From: an uncultured Clostridia bacterium
GTDB lineage: Bacteria; Bacillota; Clostridia; Christensenellales; DTU072
Assembly: GCA_934296355.1 (NCBI GenBank)
Contig: CAKRAY010000010.1
Span: forward strand, 1-21,009
Direction: 5' to 3'
DNA: 21,009 nucleotides
Of this stretch, positions 8,939 to 16,590 are shown piece after piece. The notes under the pieces are model-generated. The model did no database searches, was not told the DNA's origin, and worked only from the letters and a program-made list of their open reading frames with translations. The translations under genes and the position numbers were made by a program. Numbering within the stretch: the first letter of the stretch is position 1; each line of letters begins with the position of its first letter.

Positions 8939-9655
8939 ATGGCAGAAGTTCAGCAAGTAAAAACGGTGGGCATTGGCGATTTAATGGCAAACGACCCGGT
9001 CATGGTAAAGCAAGAGATGGAAAATCGCAAAAAAGCGGCGATAAACGGCTATTTGGAAGCGGCGGAAAAACACGGCGAAGAACACGTAATCACGCAATTA
9101 AGAAAGTGCGTTATGGAAGTCGTTTACCAAGTCGCGGAATTGAAAGAAACCGTCGGCGCGATTTCCGAAATGTTCAAAGTAATCAACGAATTTAACGATT
9201 CCATCACCGAGTTGTCGAAAATGGGCACGTATTCCATCAAGGGAATGGAAAAAATAAAAAAACTGCCCAGATGGATGCAAAAGATTGCGACGTACTTCAT
9301 CAAAAAGAGATTTTTAAGAGAAAAACAAAGAGAATACTATGCGATAATGTCGGGATTGAAAATAAATCTCGAACAGTTCGAATTCTTCAAAGATTTTATG
9401 TCGGATATGGTCGATATGTTTAAGCAAATCGCCGCGCCCAAGAAGAAGAAAAAGAAGAAGCAACAAACCGAATCCACTCCTTCGCGCGAAATTACCAATC
9501 CTTTATTGGCGGCGGATTTAGCGAAAGCGAGAGCGGCTAAGGGTATGACCGGCGGCGGAAGCGCGACGAGCGAAACGACGGAAACTACGGGAACGAAGGG
9601 CGCGACGGGAACGGGCGATACGGGTAGTTCCGACAGTAGCGATATACTTTTCTGA
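8939..9655 (+). CDS. Small helical protein with Lys tract and Ser/Thr/Gly C-terminal tail
   Basis: This 238-residue protein starts at the ATG at 8939, with AAAAGGAG at 8921-8928. I do not recognise the family. Residues about 20-165 are predicted almost entirely helical and are basic in the middle (for example IKKRFLREKQREYY, 121-134). A run of seven lysines (168-174) follows, then a short possible helix around NPLLAADLAKARAA (187-200), then a low-complexity Gly/Thr/Ser tail (about 203-236) ending in the hydrophobic DILF. There is no signal peptide or clear membrane span. It lies directly before the AAA+ ATPase gene, 47 bases apart. Helical core, basic patch and flexible tail beside a Vps4-like ATPase is reminiscent in layout of ESCRT-III-type substrates, but no homology is claimed. 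It could equally be an adaptor or a nucleic-acid-binding subunit. Confidence 0.7.
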   Translation: MAEVQQVKTVGIGDLMANDPVMVKQEMENRKKAAINGYLEAAEKHGEEHVITQLRKCVMEVVYQVAELKETVGAISEMFKVINEFNDSITELSKMGTYSIKGMEKIKKLPRWMQKIATYFIKKRFLREKQREYYAIMSGLKINLEQFEFFKDFMSDMVDMFKQIAAPKKKKKKKQQTESTPSREITNPLLAADLAKARAAKGMTGGGSATSETTETTGTKGATGTGDTGSSDSSDILF

Positions 9656-9702
9656 TTAGTCTTTATAGGCAATTAGTTTTTTAAGACGGAGGAAAAACCA
9701 TA

Positions 9703-11010
9703 ATGAGCAGTAGCATCAGCAGCAACCCAGGCGGTAAAAAGCCGGCGAAAAAGTCCGACCAAAACAACGAGCCGACGGTAAAAACGCTGTTAGAACAATA
9801 TATAGAATTAGGTAAAAAAATCAACGCCAAAAGAGACGAGTTGAAAGACCCCAACAACACCATGGACATGCCGGTTATTCGCAGCGAACTGTCGAGTTTG
9901 TTCCTCGAAGCGGCGGCGGTAGGCAGAAGAATACTGAGTTACGCGGAAGAGGATAAAGTCAAAAATCTTCTTATAGAAAGACTTCATTCGCCCGACGCCG
10001 TGAAACTTCTCGAAGGACACGTGGCGTCGCATATCGATAACGCCAAAAAGTACGGTTCGAGCATAAAAAGCGACGTACCCGCTACGACTCTCGACGATAT
10101 TAAGGGTCAAGAGAACGTAAAAAACGTGGTAAGAAGTTTTATTTTTATGGCGAAGCACCCCGAACTGTTCGAAAAATACAAGATGAAAGGCGGCTTGGGC
10201 ATGATGATGTACGGCGCGCCGGGAACGGGTAAAACCATGTTTGCCGAGGCGATCGCTCACGAGATGAACTTGCCGCTGTTCGTAATCACGCCCGCGGATA
10301 TTTTCAAGTCGTACGTCGGCGCGTCCGAACAAGCGGTCAGACAGATTTTCCAGGATATAAGCAGTTGCGCGGACGGCGCGGTGCTTTTTATCGACGAATG
10401 CGAATCGATTTTTACCAAGCGTAGCGCGGATACGAAAGAAACCAAATCGGCGGTTACCAGCGAACTTTTACAAAGAATGAACGGCGAGGGCGTGGACGGC
10501 AGTAAGCGTATTATGATAGCCGCGACCAACAGACCGTGGGATATCGACCCCGCTTACCTTAGATATAAGCGGTTTTCGCACCTTATACACATCGAGCCTC
10601 CGGACGAAAACGCAATCGAAGCCATAGTTTGTTCTAAGTTAAAAGGCATTCCGCAAGAAGCGCATTTGGCGGAAGACGTCGCGGAATTCTTCATTAACAA
10701 CACCGCAAGGGCGCGCGGAATCTTGAACGCGAACGCCGCCGAACGAAAGGACGAAAATGAAGTCGGACTATACTCGGCTGCCGATATTTGCGGTATAATC
10801 GAGGAAGCGTGTCGTATGGCGATAGAAGAAACCATGCGCGCGGCAAGCGAGCAAGGCGATAACGCGGAAATGAACTTTGAAGAAGTTACGTTCGATATGA
10901 TACGAGCGGCGAGCGCGAAAAGAAAACCGAGTATTTCCGTCGCCGACCTGCGTGCTTACGACAATTTCTCGCCCGATTCGATGACGGAAAAACGAATAAT
11001 GCGAATTTGA
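9703..11010 (+). CDS. AAA+ ATPase of Vps4/katanin/spastin type with helical N-terminal domain
   Basis: This 435-residue protein starts at the ATG at 9703, with GGAGG at 9688-9692. After a disordered basic start, residues about 25-95 form two or three helices resembling an MIT-like module in size and position. The ATPase module follows: the entry motif TLDDIKGQENVK (129-140), Walker A GAPGTGKT (171-178), pore loop Y204-V-G206, Walker B LFIDE (228-232), sensor 1 N276 in AATNRPWDID, and an arginine finger at R290 in KRF. The second Arg usual in RRFxR is replaced by His. The end, DMIRAASAKRKPSISVADLRAY (in 398-419), matches the C-terminal helix pattern of the meiotic AAA clade. The protein probably forms a hexamer that threads or disassembles a protein partner, perhaps the product of the preceding gene. 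The reading frame ends early: coding-like sequence continues in the -1 frame to 11060. Confidence 0.88.
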   Translation: MSSSISSNPGGKKPAKKSDQNNEPTVKTLLEQYIELGKKINAKRDELKDPNNTMDMPVIRSELSSLFLEAAAVGRRILSYAEEDKVKNLLIERLHSPDAVKLLEGHVASHIDNAKKYGSSIKSDVPATTLDDIKGQENVKNVVRSFIFMAKHPELFEKYKMKGGLGMMMYGAPGTGKTMFAEAIAHEMNLPLFVITPADIFKSYVGASEQAVRQIFQDISSCADGAVLFIDECESIFTKRSADTKETKSAVTSELLQRMNGEGVDGSKRIMIAATNRPWDIDPAYLRYKRFSHLIHIEPPDENAIEAIVCSKLKGIPQEAHLAEDVAEFFINNTARARGILNANAAERKDENEVGLYSAADICGIIEEACRMAIEETMRAASEQGDNAEMNFEEVTFDMIRAASAKRKPSISVADLRAYDNFSPDSMTEKRIMRI

Positions 11011-11060
11011 ACGTTGCCGATTTGTTAAGAGCGGCAGTCGGCAGACCCGACGGCGAATAA
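10988..11060 (+). other. Frameshifted C-terminal extension of the AAA+ ATPase
   Basis: The ATPase frame ends at a TGA (11008-11010) after the odd tail MTEKRIMRI. A run of five A's at 10988-10992 lies just before. If the ribosome slips back one base after the AAA codon at 10990-10992, or if one A is missing, the frame continues for 22 codons to the TAA at 11058-11060. It then ends NVADLLRAAVGRPDGE, a plausible amphipathic helix written in codons typical of this window. This suggests an indel (natural or assembly error) or a -1 frameshift. The site is not a textbook X-XXY-YYZ heptamer, so an indel is at least as likely. Confidence 0.5.
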
Positions 11061-11074
11061 GCCAAATAAAAAGC

Positions 11075-11096
11075 GTTTTCCTTTTTTTGGGAAAAC
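11075..11096 (+). repeat. Short inverted repeat between accessory operon and alpha-galactosidase
   Basis: GTTTTCC (11075-11081) and GGAAAAC (11090-11096) form a 7-bp stem around a T-rich 8-base loop. The T run is in the loop and A runs flank both sides, so this is not a canonical terminator on the + strand. It may still act as a weak terminator or pause site at the end of the accessory operon. No convincing promoter for the following gene is visible between 11061 and 11127. Confidence 0.3.
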
Positions 11097-11127
11097 CAAA
11101 AAAATATTACGGAGCGAATAGCAAATA

Positions 11128-13317
11128 ATGATAGAATATAACGAGAGCAAGCGCATAATACACTTGACGAACGGAAAGATAAGTTATTTTATTTACGTCA
11201 ATTCCGCGGGGTATCTGGAAACGTTGTATTTCGGCATGGCGATGCGCGATATCGGAGAGATAGGCGCGCTTAGGGAAAACGCCGAGTTTCACGATTCTTC
11301 TTTTTATTACGACAACGTGGAAAAAGTCGAAAAAAGGTATTCCGACCGCTATAAGTTTAACGGCGCGCCGCAAGAAATCAGCGCGCACGGCAAGGGCGAT
11401 AAACGCTATTCTCCGATAATAATTCGTAACGTAAACGGCTCGTTCGAGACGGATTTTCGCTACGTTTCGCATAAAACTTATCGCGGTATAGAACCGGTCG
11501 AGGGTATGCCGCACGCAAGCGGAGAGAGTTGCGAAACCGTAGAGTTTCTTCTGAAAGAAGTCGCGAGCGAACTGTATTTGCGCTACTATTTAACGATTTA
11601 CGACGATAAAGACGTAATAATAAAGTCTTTTAAGTTAATTAACGAAAACGATTTTTCTATAGACGTTCTTCGCGCCGCGTCTTTACAGCTCGATTTAACG
11701 CGAGATAATTACGACTTAGTGCATTTCAGAGGTCGATGGCTCAAAGAGCGCGAATACGTCGAGGCTAAACGTTCGGACGGCGCGACGGAGATATCGTCTA
11801 ACTACGGAAGAAGTTCTCACGAAGAAAACCCGTTCGTGTATCTGAAAGAATCGGGAGCGAACCTTACTTACGGCGACGTAATCGGGTTCAATCTTATTTA
11901 CAGCGGGAACTTTAAGTTCAGAGTAGAACTCGGCTACGCCGGCAGCCCGCATATCGTATACGGCATGAACGACGAGGACTTCGTTTGGACGATAGAGAGT
12001 AAAGGCGAGTTCGCCACGCCGCAAGCGGTATGCGTATACTCTTGCGAGGGCGTAGAAAAAATGTCGCAAACTTTCCACGCTTTTATTAAAGAAAACTTGT
12101 ATTCGGGTAAAAAATACGATTATTTGCCGATTTTATTTAATTCTTGGGAGGGATGCTATTTCGATTTTACTACCGAATCGGTAATTTCCTACATAGACGA
12201 CGCGTGCAAAATAGGCACCGAACTCTTTGTTTTGGACGACGGTTGGTTCGGCGCGAGAAACTCGGACAACGCCGGACTCGGCGATTGGAGAGTAAACGAA
12301 AGCAAGGTAGATTTACATAAAGTCATCGCGCATTGCAAGGAAAAGGGCATAAAATTCGGCATTTGGTTCGAACCGGAAATGATAAATTACGACAGCGACT
12401 TGTTCCGAGCGCACCCGGAGTACGTTTTAGGCGACGGAACCGCAAACGAATTGACGTGCATAAGGCATCAGTTCCACTTAGATTTAACTAACGAAGAAGT
12501 TATCGAAAACGTCTACGCGCAACTGAAAAAGTTTTTCGAAGAATACCCCGTAGATTATATAAAGTGGGATTATAACCGCGTCGTATGCGAACATTATTCA
12601 AGGTTGCTCGGCGTTAAACAAGGGGAAGTTTACCATAGGCTTACGCTCGGGTATTATAAGTTGCTTTCCGCGATAAAGAACGATTTTCCCGATATGATTA
12701 TAGAAGGATGCGCCTCGGGTGGCGGCAGGTTCGACCTCGGCACGCTATATTACGTTCCGCAAATCTGGGCGAGCGACGAGAGCGACCCCGCGCAAAGAAT
12801 GGAAATAAACTACAACACCTCGCTCGGTTATCCGCTTTCGACAATCGGCGCGCACGTGAACGCCAATCCGATAACGTGTTATAAAACCAAAGCGATTATG
12901 GCGCTTTTCGGCACTTACGGATACGAAATCAATCCGAATCGCCTTACCGAACCCGAAAAAGCCGAACTTTCGGAAATTGCCGACGTGTATCGCAAGTATC
13001 ATAAAAAAGTTATCGAAGACGGAGTTTTATACCATATTCTCTCGCCGAACGAGGGTAATTTTATGTGTATGCAAGCGGTTTCTAAGGACAAAAACGATTC
13101 TTTGGTCGTGATAATCAACAGAAAGAAAGAACTCGACCGTTTCCGCTACGTACGCTTAAAAGGTTTGGATAAAAACGCCGAGTATTTTAACGATTACGAG
13201 AATTGCGCGCATAGCGGCGAGTATTATATGAACGTGGGAATCAATTATTCTCGCGAATGGCTTGACGAATTTACTTGTAAATTGATAAAATTAGAAAAAG
13301 TAAATAAAAAGGCATAA
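11128..13317 (+). CDS. Alpha-galactosidase, glycoside hydrolase family 36
   Basis: This 729-residue enzyme hydrolyses terminal alpha-galactosyl residues from raffinose-family sugars or melibiose by a retaining mechanism. The start is the ATG at 11128, with GGAG at 11111-11114. An N-terminal beta-sandwich region (about 1-320) is followed by the catalytic barrel, beginning near NSWEGCYFDF, with LDDGWFG and GIWFEPEM along the active site. The nucleophile is D481 in IKWDYNR and the acid/base is D550 in WASDESD. EGCASGGGRFD is also typical of the family. The C-terminal part is a beta domain. Length matches the roughly 730-residue bacterial GH36 enzymes (AgaA/RafA-like). There is no signal peptide, so it is cytoplasmic and would need a transporter, which is not in this window. 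A GNAT acetyltransferase follows after 5 bases. Confidence 0.95.
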   Translation: MIEYNESKRIIHLTNGKISYFIYVNSAGYLETLYFGMAMRDIGEIGALRENAEFHDSSFYYDNVEKVEKRYSDRYKFNGAPQEISAHGKGDKRYSPIIIRNVNGSFETDFRYVSHKTYRGIEPVEGMPHASGESCETVEFLLKEVASELYLRYYLTIYDDKDVIIKSFKLINENDFSIDVLRAASLQLDLTRDNYDLVHFRGRWLKEREYVEAKRSDGATEISSNYGRSSHEENPFVYLKESGANLTYGDVIGFNLIYSGNFKFRVELGYAGSPHIVYGMNDEDFVWTIESKGEFATPQAVCVYSCEGVEKMSQTFHAFIKENLYSGKKYDYLPILFNSWEGCYFDFTTESVISYIDDACKIGTELFVLDDGWFGARNSDNAGLGDWRVNESKVDLHKVIAHCKEKGIKFGIWFEPEMINYDSDLFRAHPEYVLGDGTANELTCIRHQFHLDLTNEEVIENVYAQLKKFFEEYPVDYIKWDYNRVVCEHYSRLLGVKQGEVYHRLTLGYYKLLSAIKNDFPDMIIEGCASGGGRFDLGTLYYVPQIWASDESDPAQRMEINYNTSLGYPLSTIGAHVNANPITCYKTKAIMALFGTYGYEINPNRLTEPEKAELSEIADVYRKYHKKVIEDGVLYHILSPNEGNFMCMQAVSKDKNDSLVVIINRKKELDRFRYVRLKGLDKNAEYFNDYENCAHSGEYYMNVGINYSREWLDEFTCKLIKLEKVNKKA

Positions 13318-13322
13318 AGAAT

Positions 13323-13838
13323 ATGGAAAAAATCGAGTACGCCATAAAGCGCGCGACCGCTTCCGACGCGGGAGAAATGTTAAAGTATCTTAAAACTATA
13401 GGCGGAGAAAGCGATTTTCTCAGTTTCGGTGCGGAGGGCGTAGGACTTAGCGAGGCAGAAGAAGCGAACTGGCTCGCAAGACAGGAAAACTCTACCGACT
13501 TCGTGCAACTCGTCGCTAAAATCGGCGACAAAGTAATCGGCACCGCAAGTTTGATGCGCAGACCGAGAAAAATGCGCCACAGAGGCGAGTTCGGCATAAG
13601 CGTGCTGAAAGAGTTTTGGCATAAGGGCGTAGCCACCGCTCTTACCGAAGAAATTTTGCGCCTTGCGAAAGAATACGGTTTCGAACAAGTTTTTCTCGAA
13701 GTGCGTAGCGATAACGAGCGCGCCAAGAAACTTTACGAAAAGTTCGGATTTAAGAAAATTTGCGTTTATCCCGATTTTATGCGAGTGAACGGCGTATCCT
13801 ATTCGTGCGATATGATGATTTTACAATTGTCGGAATAA
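13323..13838 (+). CDS. GNAT-family N-acetyltransferase
   Basis: This 171-residue protein transfers an acyl group from acyl-CoA to an amine. The fold is evident from the central GEFGISVLKEFWHKGVATAL segment (88-107), a RimJ/RimL-like acetyl-CoA binding motif A, followed by the conserved EVRSDNERAKKLYEKFGF segment (126-143), typical of motif B. The acceptor substrate cannot be told from sequence; it could be a ribosomal protein N-terminus, an antibiotic or a polyamine. It begins 5 bases after the alpha-galactosidase stop. Its only Shine-Dalgarno-like bases (AAAAAGG) overlap the end of that gene, so it is probably translated by coupling. No terminator with a U-run follows; AAAACGC at 13837-13843 could pair with GCGTTTT at 13865-13871. 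Confidence 0.9.
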   Translation: MEKIEYAIKRATASDAGEMLKYLKTIGGESDFLSFGAEGVGLSEAEEANWLARQENSTDFVQLVAKIGDKVIGTASLMRRPRKMRHRGEFGISVLKEFWHKGVATALTEEILRLAKEYGFEQVFLEVRSDNERAKKLYEKFGFKKICVYPDFMRVNGVSYSCDMMILQLSE

Positions 13839-13899
13839 AACGCAAAGCAAGCAATTTTAACCCGGCGTTTTGCGAAAAATCATAAAAAAGGAAAAAAGG

Positions 13900-14016
13900 A
13901 TAAAAAAGTTAACGAAAGCGCTGATTTTATGCGCAAGGTTATGCTTGATCGGCGCGGGAGCGAAAGAAGCGTATATTAACGGTTCTACCGTGAGCGGCGC
14001 GATTGACGCGCAATAA
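13900..14016 (+). pseudogene. Small signal-peptide-like ORF with ATA in place of a start codon
   Basis: Within the 311-base gap between the acetyltransferase and the next gene, one frame from 13900 to the TAA at 14014-14016 reads (I)KKLTKALILCARLC, then LIGAGAKEAYINGSTV and SGAIDAQ. This is 38 codons. It looks like a basic N-terminus plus hydrophobic signal-type core. A well-placed AAAAAAGG (13884-13891) ends 8 bases before, but the codon at 13900 is ATA, not ATG, GTG or TTG. It may be a gene that lost its start and was truncated, or a small ORF using a rare start. The rest of the gap holds only the promoter of the next gene. Confidence 0.35.
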
Positions 14017-14069
14017 GGCGCGACTTGTAATTTTTACAAACTTTTAGCAATATATATCGTTACGGAGTG

Positions 14070-14099
14070 TTGACGAAACGCTTGATATATTGATAGAAT
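14070..14099 (+). promoter_or_regulatory. Extended -10 promoter for the membrane protein–galM pair
   Basis: TTGACG (14070-14075) and TAGAAT (14094-14099) are separated by 18 bases, with TGA directly before the -10 box giving an extended -10 (TGn). Transcription would begin near 14106. The leader of about 45 bases carries GGAGGG (14141-14146) before the ATG at 14150. Confidence 0.65.
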
Positions 14100-14149
14100 A
14101 TAAACGAAAATAATAAAACATCACGGACGTAAAGTCCATAGGAGGGAAC

Positions 14150-15496
14150 ATGAGTAGTACGAGATTGAATAGAGAACGCCCGACGAGCAACGCGAAAGCA
14201 TACGTTTATAACCTTATTATATTGCTTATCGCAATCGCGTCGATAGTATCTTTGTTTTTAGGTACGTTTTGGAAGGCGGATTTTTCCGTTACTCCCGACG
14301 AGAAAATTATGAAAGACGCTTTCAAAGATATTCTTACGGAAAACAACATTTCCGAGAAAGACTTCGAAAAGATTATTCGCGATAATCCGATTACCGTCAA
14401 TATCGGATTCAGTTTAGAGCCGAAGACGCTTATTAACAGCCTCATCGAAAAAGACGGTAAGGCTATGGTGGAAGGGTTTATAACCGAACAAGTGGACGGC
14501 ATTGTCGATACTTTGCGCCCCACGCTTAAACAACTCGCCAAGTTAGCGGCGAACACGGTCGTCGAAGCGCAAATAAAATCTTATAAAAAGAGCCTTATGG
14601 AAAGCAACGGCTTAACCGAAGAGGAAATCGACGCCAAGTTCGAATCGGTGGGTATTAACGATTCTTACGTCAAAACCAAGACGGAAGAACTCGTTGACAC
14701 TGTGTTCGTAGATAACGCCACGCCCGATACCGTAGCGAATAAGGTTATCGATATGGTAGACGAAATCGTCGAAAAGATAAAGAGCAACGAAGAAATAGCC
14801 GCCGACCTCGGCGACGTGGAATTAACCGAAGCAGACAAAGCCGAGGCAAAAGAGGAAATAAAGAAAGTTCTCGCCGACTTTACCGACAAAAACGGTAACA
14901 TAAACTTCGAAGCCGCGCTTGCCAAGTTGCTGAGAGAGAGCATGAACAAAAACGGCGAAAACAACGAAAACGGCGAGAGCGAGAACGCGAAAAAAGCGGC
15001 GAGCATACTTACCGCCAGCGACGAAGAGAAAGAAGAGGACCTCGCAACCACCGTCAAAGACTTGATTATGAGTTACGTGGACGACGGGACAATCGACGTT
15101 TTGGTAATCGTCCTTAAAGTTATGGCGGGCATACTTTTGGCAGTAGCGGCAAGTTGGGCATACCTTATTATAAAACTCATCGTGAGATTATTCACGCGCA
15201 ATCAAAAGACCGTCGGTTTGGCTGTGCCGAGAGCGTTCGGCTGGATACCGTTTACCATACTCGTAATTTTGCCTTGGTCGATAAGTATGGTGCTTAAATC
15301 AGAAACTCTTATGACGAAGATTTACGAGGTCTTGAATATGGGACAAGAAACTGTCGACACGATAAACTCCGTTATCGGTGGCATATCGATGTCGTTCTGG
15401 TCTTGGAGCGTAGTATCTTTCGCCGGCACGGTGGTATTGATGTTCTTGCTCATATTCGGATACAGAAGATTGCGTAAAGATTATAGAATAAAATAA
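14150..15496 (+). CDS. Membrane protein of unknown function with large helical extracytoplasmic domain
   Basis: This 448-residue protein starts at the ATG at 14150, with a strong GGAGGG site. One hydrophobic segment lies near the N-terminus (about 19-40). A long charged, mostly helical region follows (about 43-310), including a low-complexity Asn/Gly/Glu stretch near 265-280. Three more hydrophobic segments lie at about 316-345, 362-382 and 416-437, and the protein ends in a basic tail (RRLRKDYRIK). A four-helix topology would place the large domain on the outside and both ends inside. I recognise no family and no catalytic motif. It has its own promoter and is followed after 27 bases by galM, which may be co-transcribed; a sugar-related role is only a guess from that. 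Confidence 0.75.
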   Translation: MSSTRLNRERPTSNAKAYVYNLIILLIAIASIVSLFLGTFWKADFSVTPDEKIMKDAFKDILTENNISEKDFEKIIRDNPITVNIGFSLEPKTLINSLIEKDGKAMVEGFITEQVDGIVDTLRPTLKQLAKLAANTVVEAQIKSYKKSLMESNGLTEEEIDAKFESVGINDSYVKTKTEELVDTVFVDNATPDTVANKVIDMVDEIVEKIKSNEEIAADLGDVELTEADKAEAKEEIKKVLADFTDKNGNINFEAALAKLLRESMNKNGENNENGESENAKKAASILTASDEEKEEDLATTVKDLIMSYVDDGTIDVLVIVLKVMAGILLAVAASWAYLIIKLIVRLFTRNQKTVGLAVPRAFGWIPFTILVILPWSISMVLKSETLMTKIYEVLNMGQETVDTINSVIGGISMSFWSWSVVSFAGTVVLMFLLIFGYRRLRKDYRIK

Positions 15497-15523
15497 AAAT
15501 CGCAAGAGAAAAAAGGAGATAGT

Positions 15524-16549
15524 ATGTCGATAAAAAGAATTGCGGTAAGCAAAACGGGAATAGAAACATACGAACTTACGAACGTCAACGGTTGCAAAGC
15601 GCAAATAATCACTTTCGGCGCGAGAATACATAAATTATTCGTTCCGGACCGTAACGGAAAATTCATTGACATAGTGGCGGGGTTCGACGATCCGGAAGGC
15701 TACAGAACGGAAAACCCTTACTTTAACGCCGTTATAGGCAGAGTGGTAAACAGAATAGGCAACGCCCGTTTTACCCTTAACGGTAAAACTTACGACCTCT
15801 GTAAGAACGACGGCGGAAACTGTTTACACGGCGGAAAAGTCGGGTTCGACAGCCGTATATGGGAAGCGAAGATAGAGGGAGAAAGGCTTGTTTTAAGTTA
15901 CTTTTCGCCGGCGGGAGAGGAAAACTTTCCGGCAAACCTCAGCGTAAAAACGGCGTATTCTTTAACCGACGACAACTCGCTTAAAATAGAATACTATGCG
16001 ACTTCGGACGGCGACACGCCGTTCAATCCGACGAATCACGCGTATTTTAATCTCGACGGAGACTTCAAAAGCGTATCCGAACACGTTTTGTTCCTTAACG
16101 CGGATAAGATGACCGAATCGAACGCGGAACTCATCGCCACGGGAAAAATTCTCGACGTTAAAGGCACTCCGTTCGACTTTACCGTACCGCACGAGGTGGG
16201 CAAGTACGCTGGTAAAAATACGCCGGAACTCAAAGTTTTCCGCGACGGATACGACAATAACTTTATTATAAATAAGGATAACGGCGACGTTACCGCAACC
16301 GTGTATTCGGCGCAAAGCGGCATAAAAATGACGGTAAAAACCGACCGTCCGTGCGTACAACTATATACGGGTAACTTCCTCGACGGTTCGATAAAAGGTA
16401 AATTCGCCTTCCCGTACCAATCGACGATATGTCTGGAAACGCAAGGTTATCCCAACGCGGTGAACGTTCCGTCTTTCCCGTCTTCGATACTCAAAAAAGG
16501 CGACGAATTCTATTCCGTAACCTCATATACTTTCGCGGTGGAAAAATAA
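15524..16549 (+). CDS. galM: Aldose 1-epimerase (galactose mutarotase)
   Basis: This 341-residue enzyme interconverts the alpha and beta anomers of galactose or glucose, the first step of the Leloir pathway. The start at 15524 is set by AAAAGGAG (15511-15518). Family motifs are intact: NPYFNAVIGRVVNRIGNARF near the N-terminus, H102 in CLHGG, the catalytic acid H172 in NHAYFNL, and the catalytic base E305 in CLETQGYPNAVN. Length is normal and there is no signal peptide. Together with the alpha-galactosidase 2 kb upstream it suggests galactose use, although galK, galT and galE are not in this window. Confidence 0.95.
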   Translation: MSIKRIAVSKTGIETYELTNVNGCKAQIITFGARIHKLFVPDRNGKFIDIVAGFDDPEGYRTENPYFNAVIGRVVNRIGNARFTLNGKTYDLCKNDGGNCLHGGKVGFDSRIWEAKIEGERLVLSYFSPAGEENFPANLSVKTAYSLTDDNSLKIEYYATSDGDTPFNPTNHAYFNLDGDFKSVSEHVLFLNADKMTESNAELIATGKILDVKGTPFDFTVPHEVGKYAGKNTPELKVFRDGYDNNFIINKDNGDVTATVYSAQSGIKMTVKTDRPCVQLYTGNFLDGSIKGKFAFPYQSTICLETQGYPNAVNVPSFPSSILKKGDEFYSVTSYTFAVEK

Positions 16550-16556
16550 GTTTTCG

Positions 16557-16589
16557 AGAAAAAGCGTAAATAAACGTTATACTTTTTCT
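16557..16589 (+). terminator. Possible weak terminator after galM
   Basis: AGAAAAAG (16557-16564) and CTTTTTCT (16582-16589) can pair as an 8-bp stem; an inner CGT/ACG pair tightens the loop. The right arm is U-rich, as in weak intrinsic terminators, but GC content is low and no separate U-run follows. It sits directly between galM and the -35 box of the greA promoter. Confidence 0.35.
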
Positions 16590-16590
16590 A

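Noticed and set aside
523..11060. Assigning the operon to a named defence system such as BREX, DISARM, Zorya, Druantia or Wadjet
   Set aside because: The helicase type and the partner genes do not match the component lists of those systems; only the single helicase recalls the DUF4011-helicase-Vsr proteins.
11075..11096. Inverted repeat as an intrinsic terminator
   Set aside because: The T run is in the loop and the bases after the stem are A-rich on the + strand, so it is listed only as a repeat.
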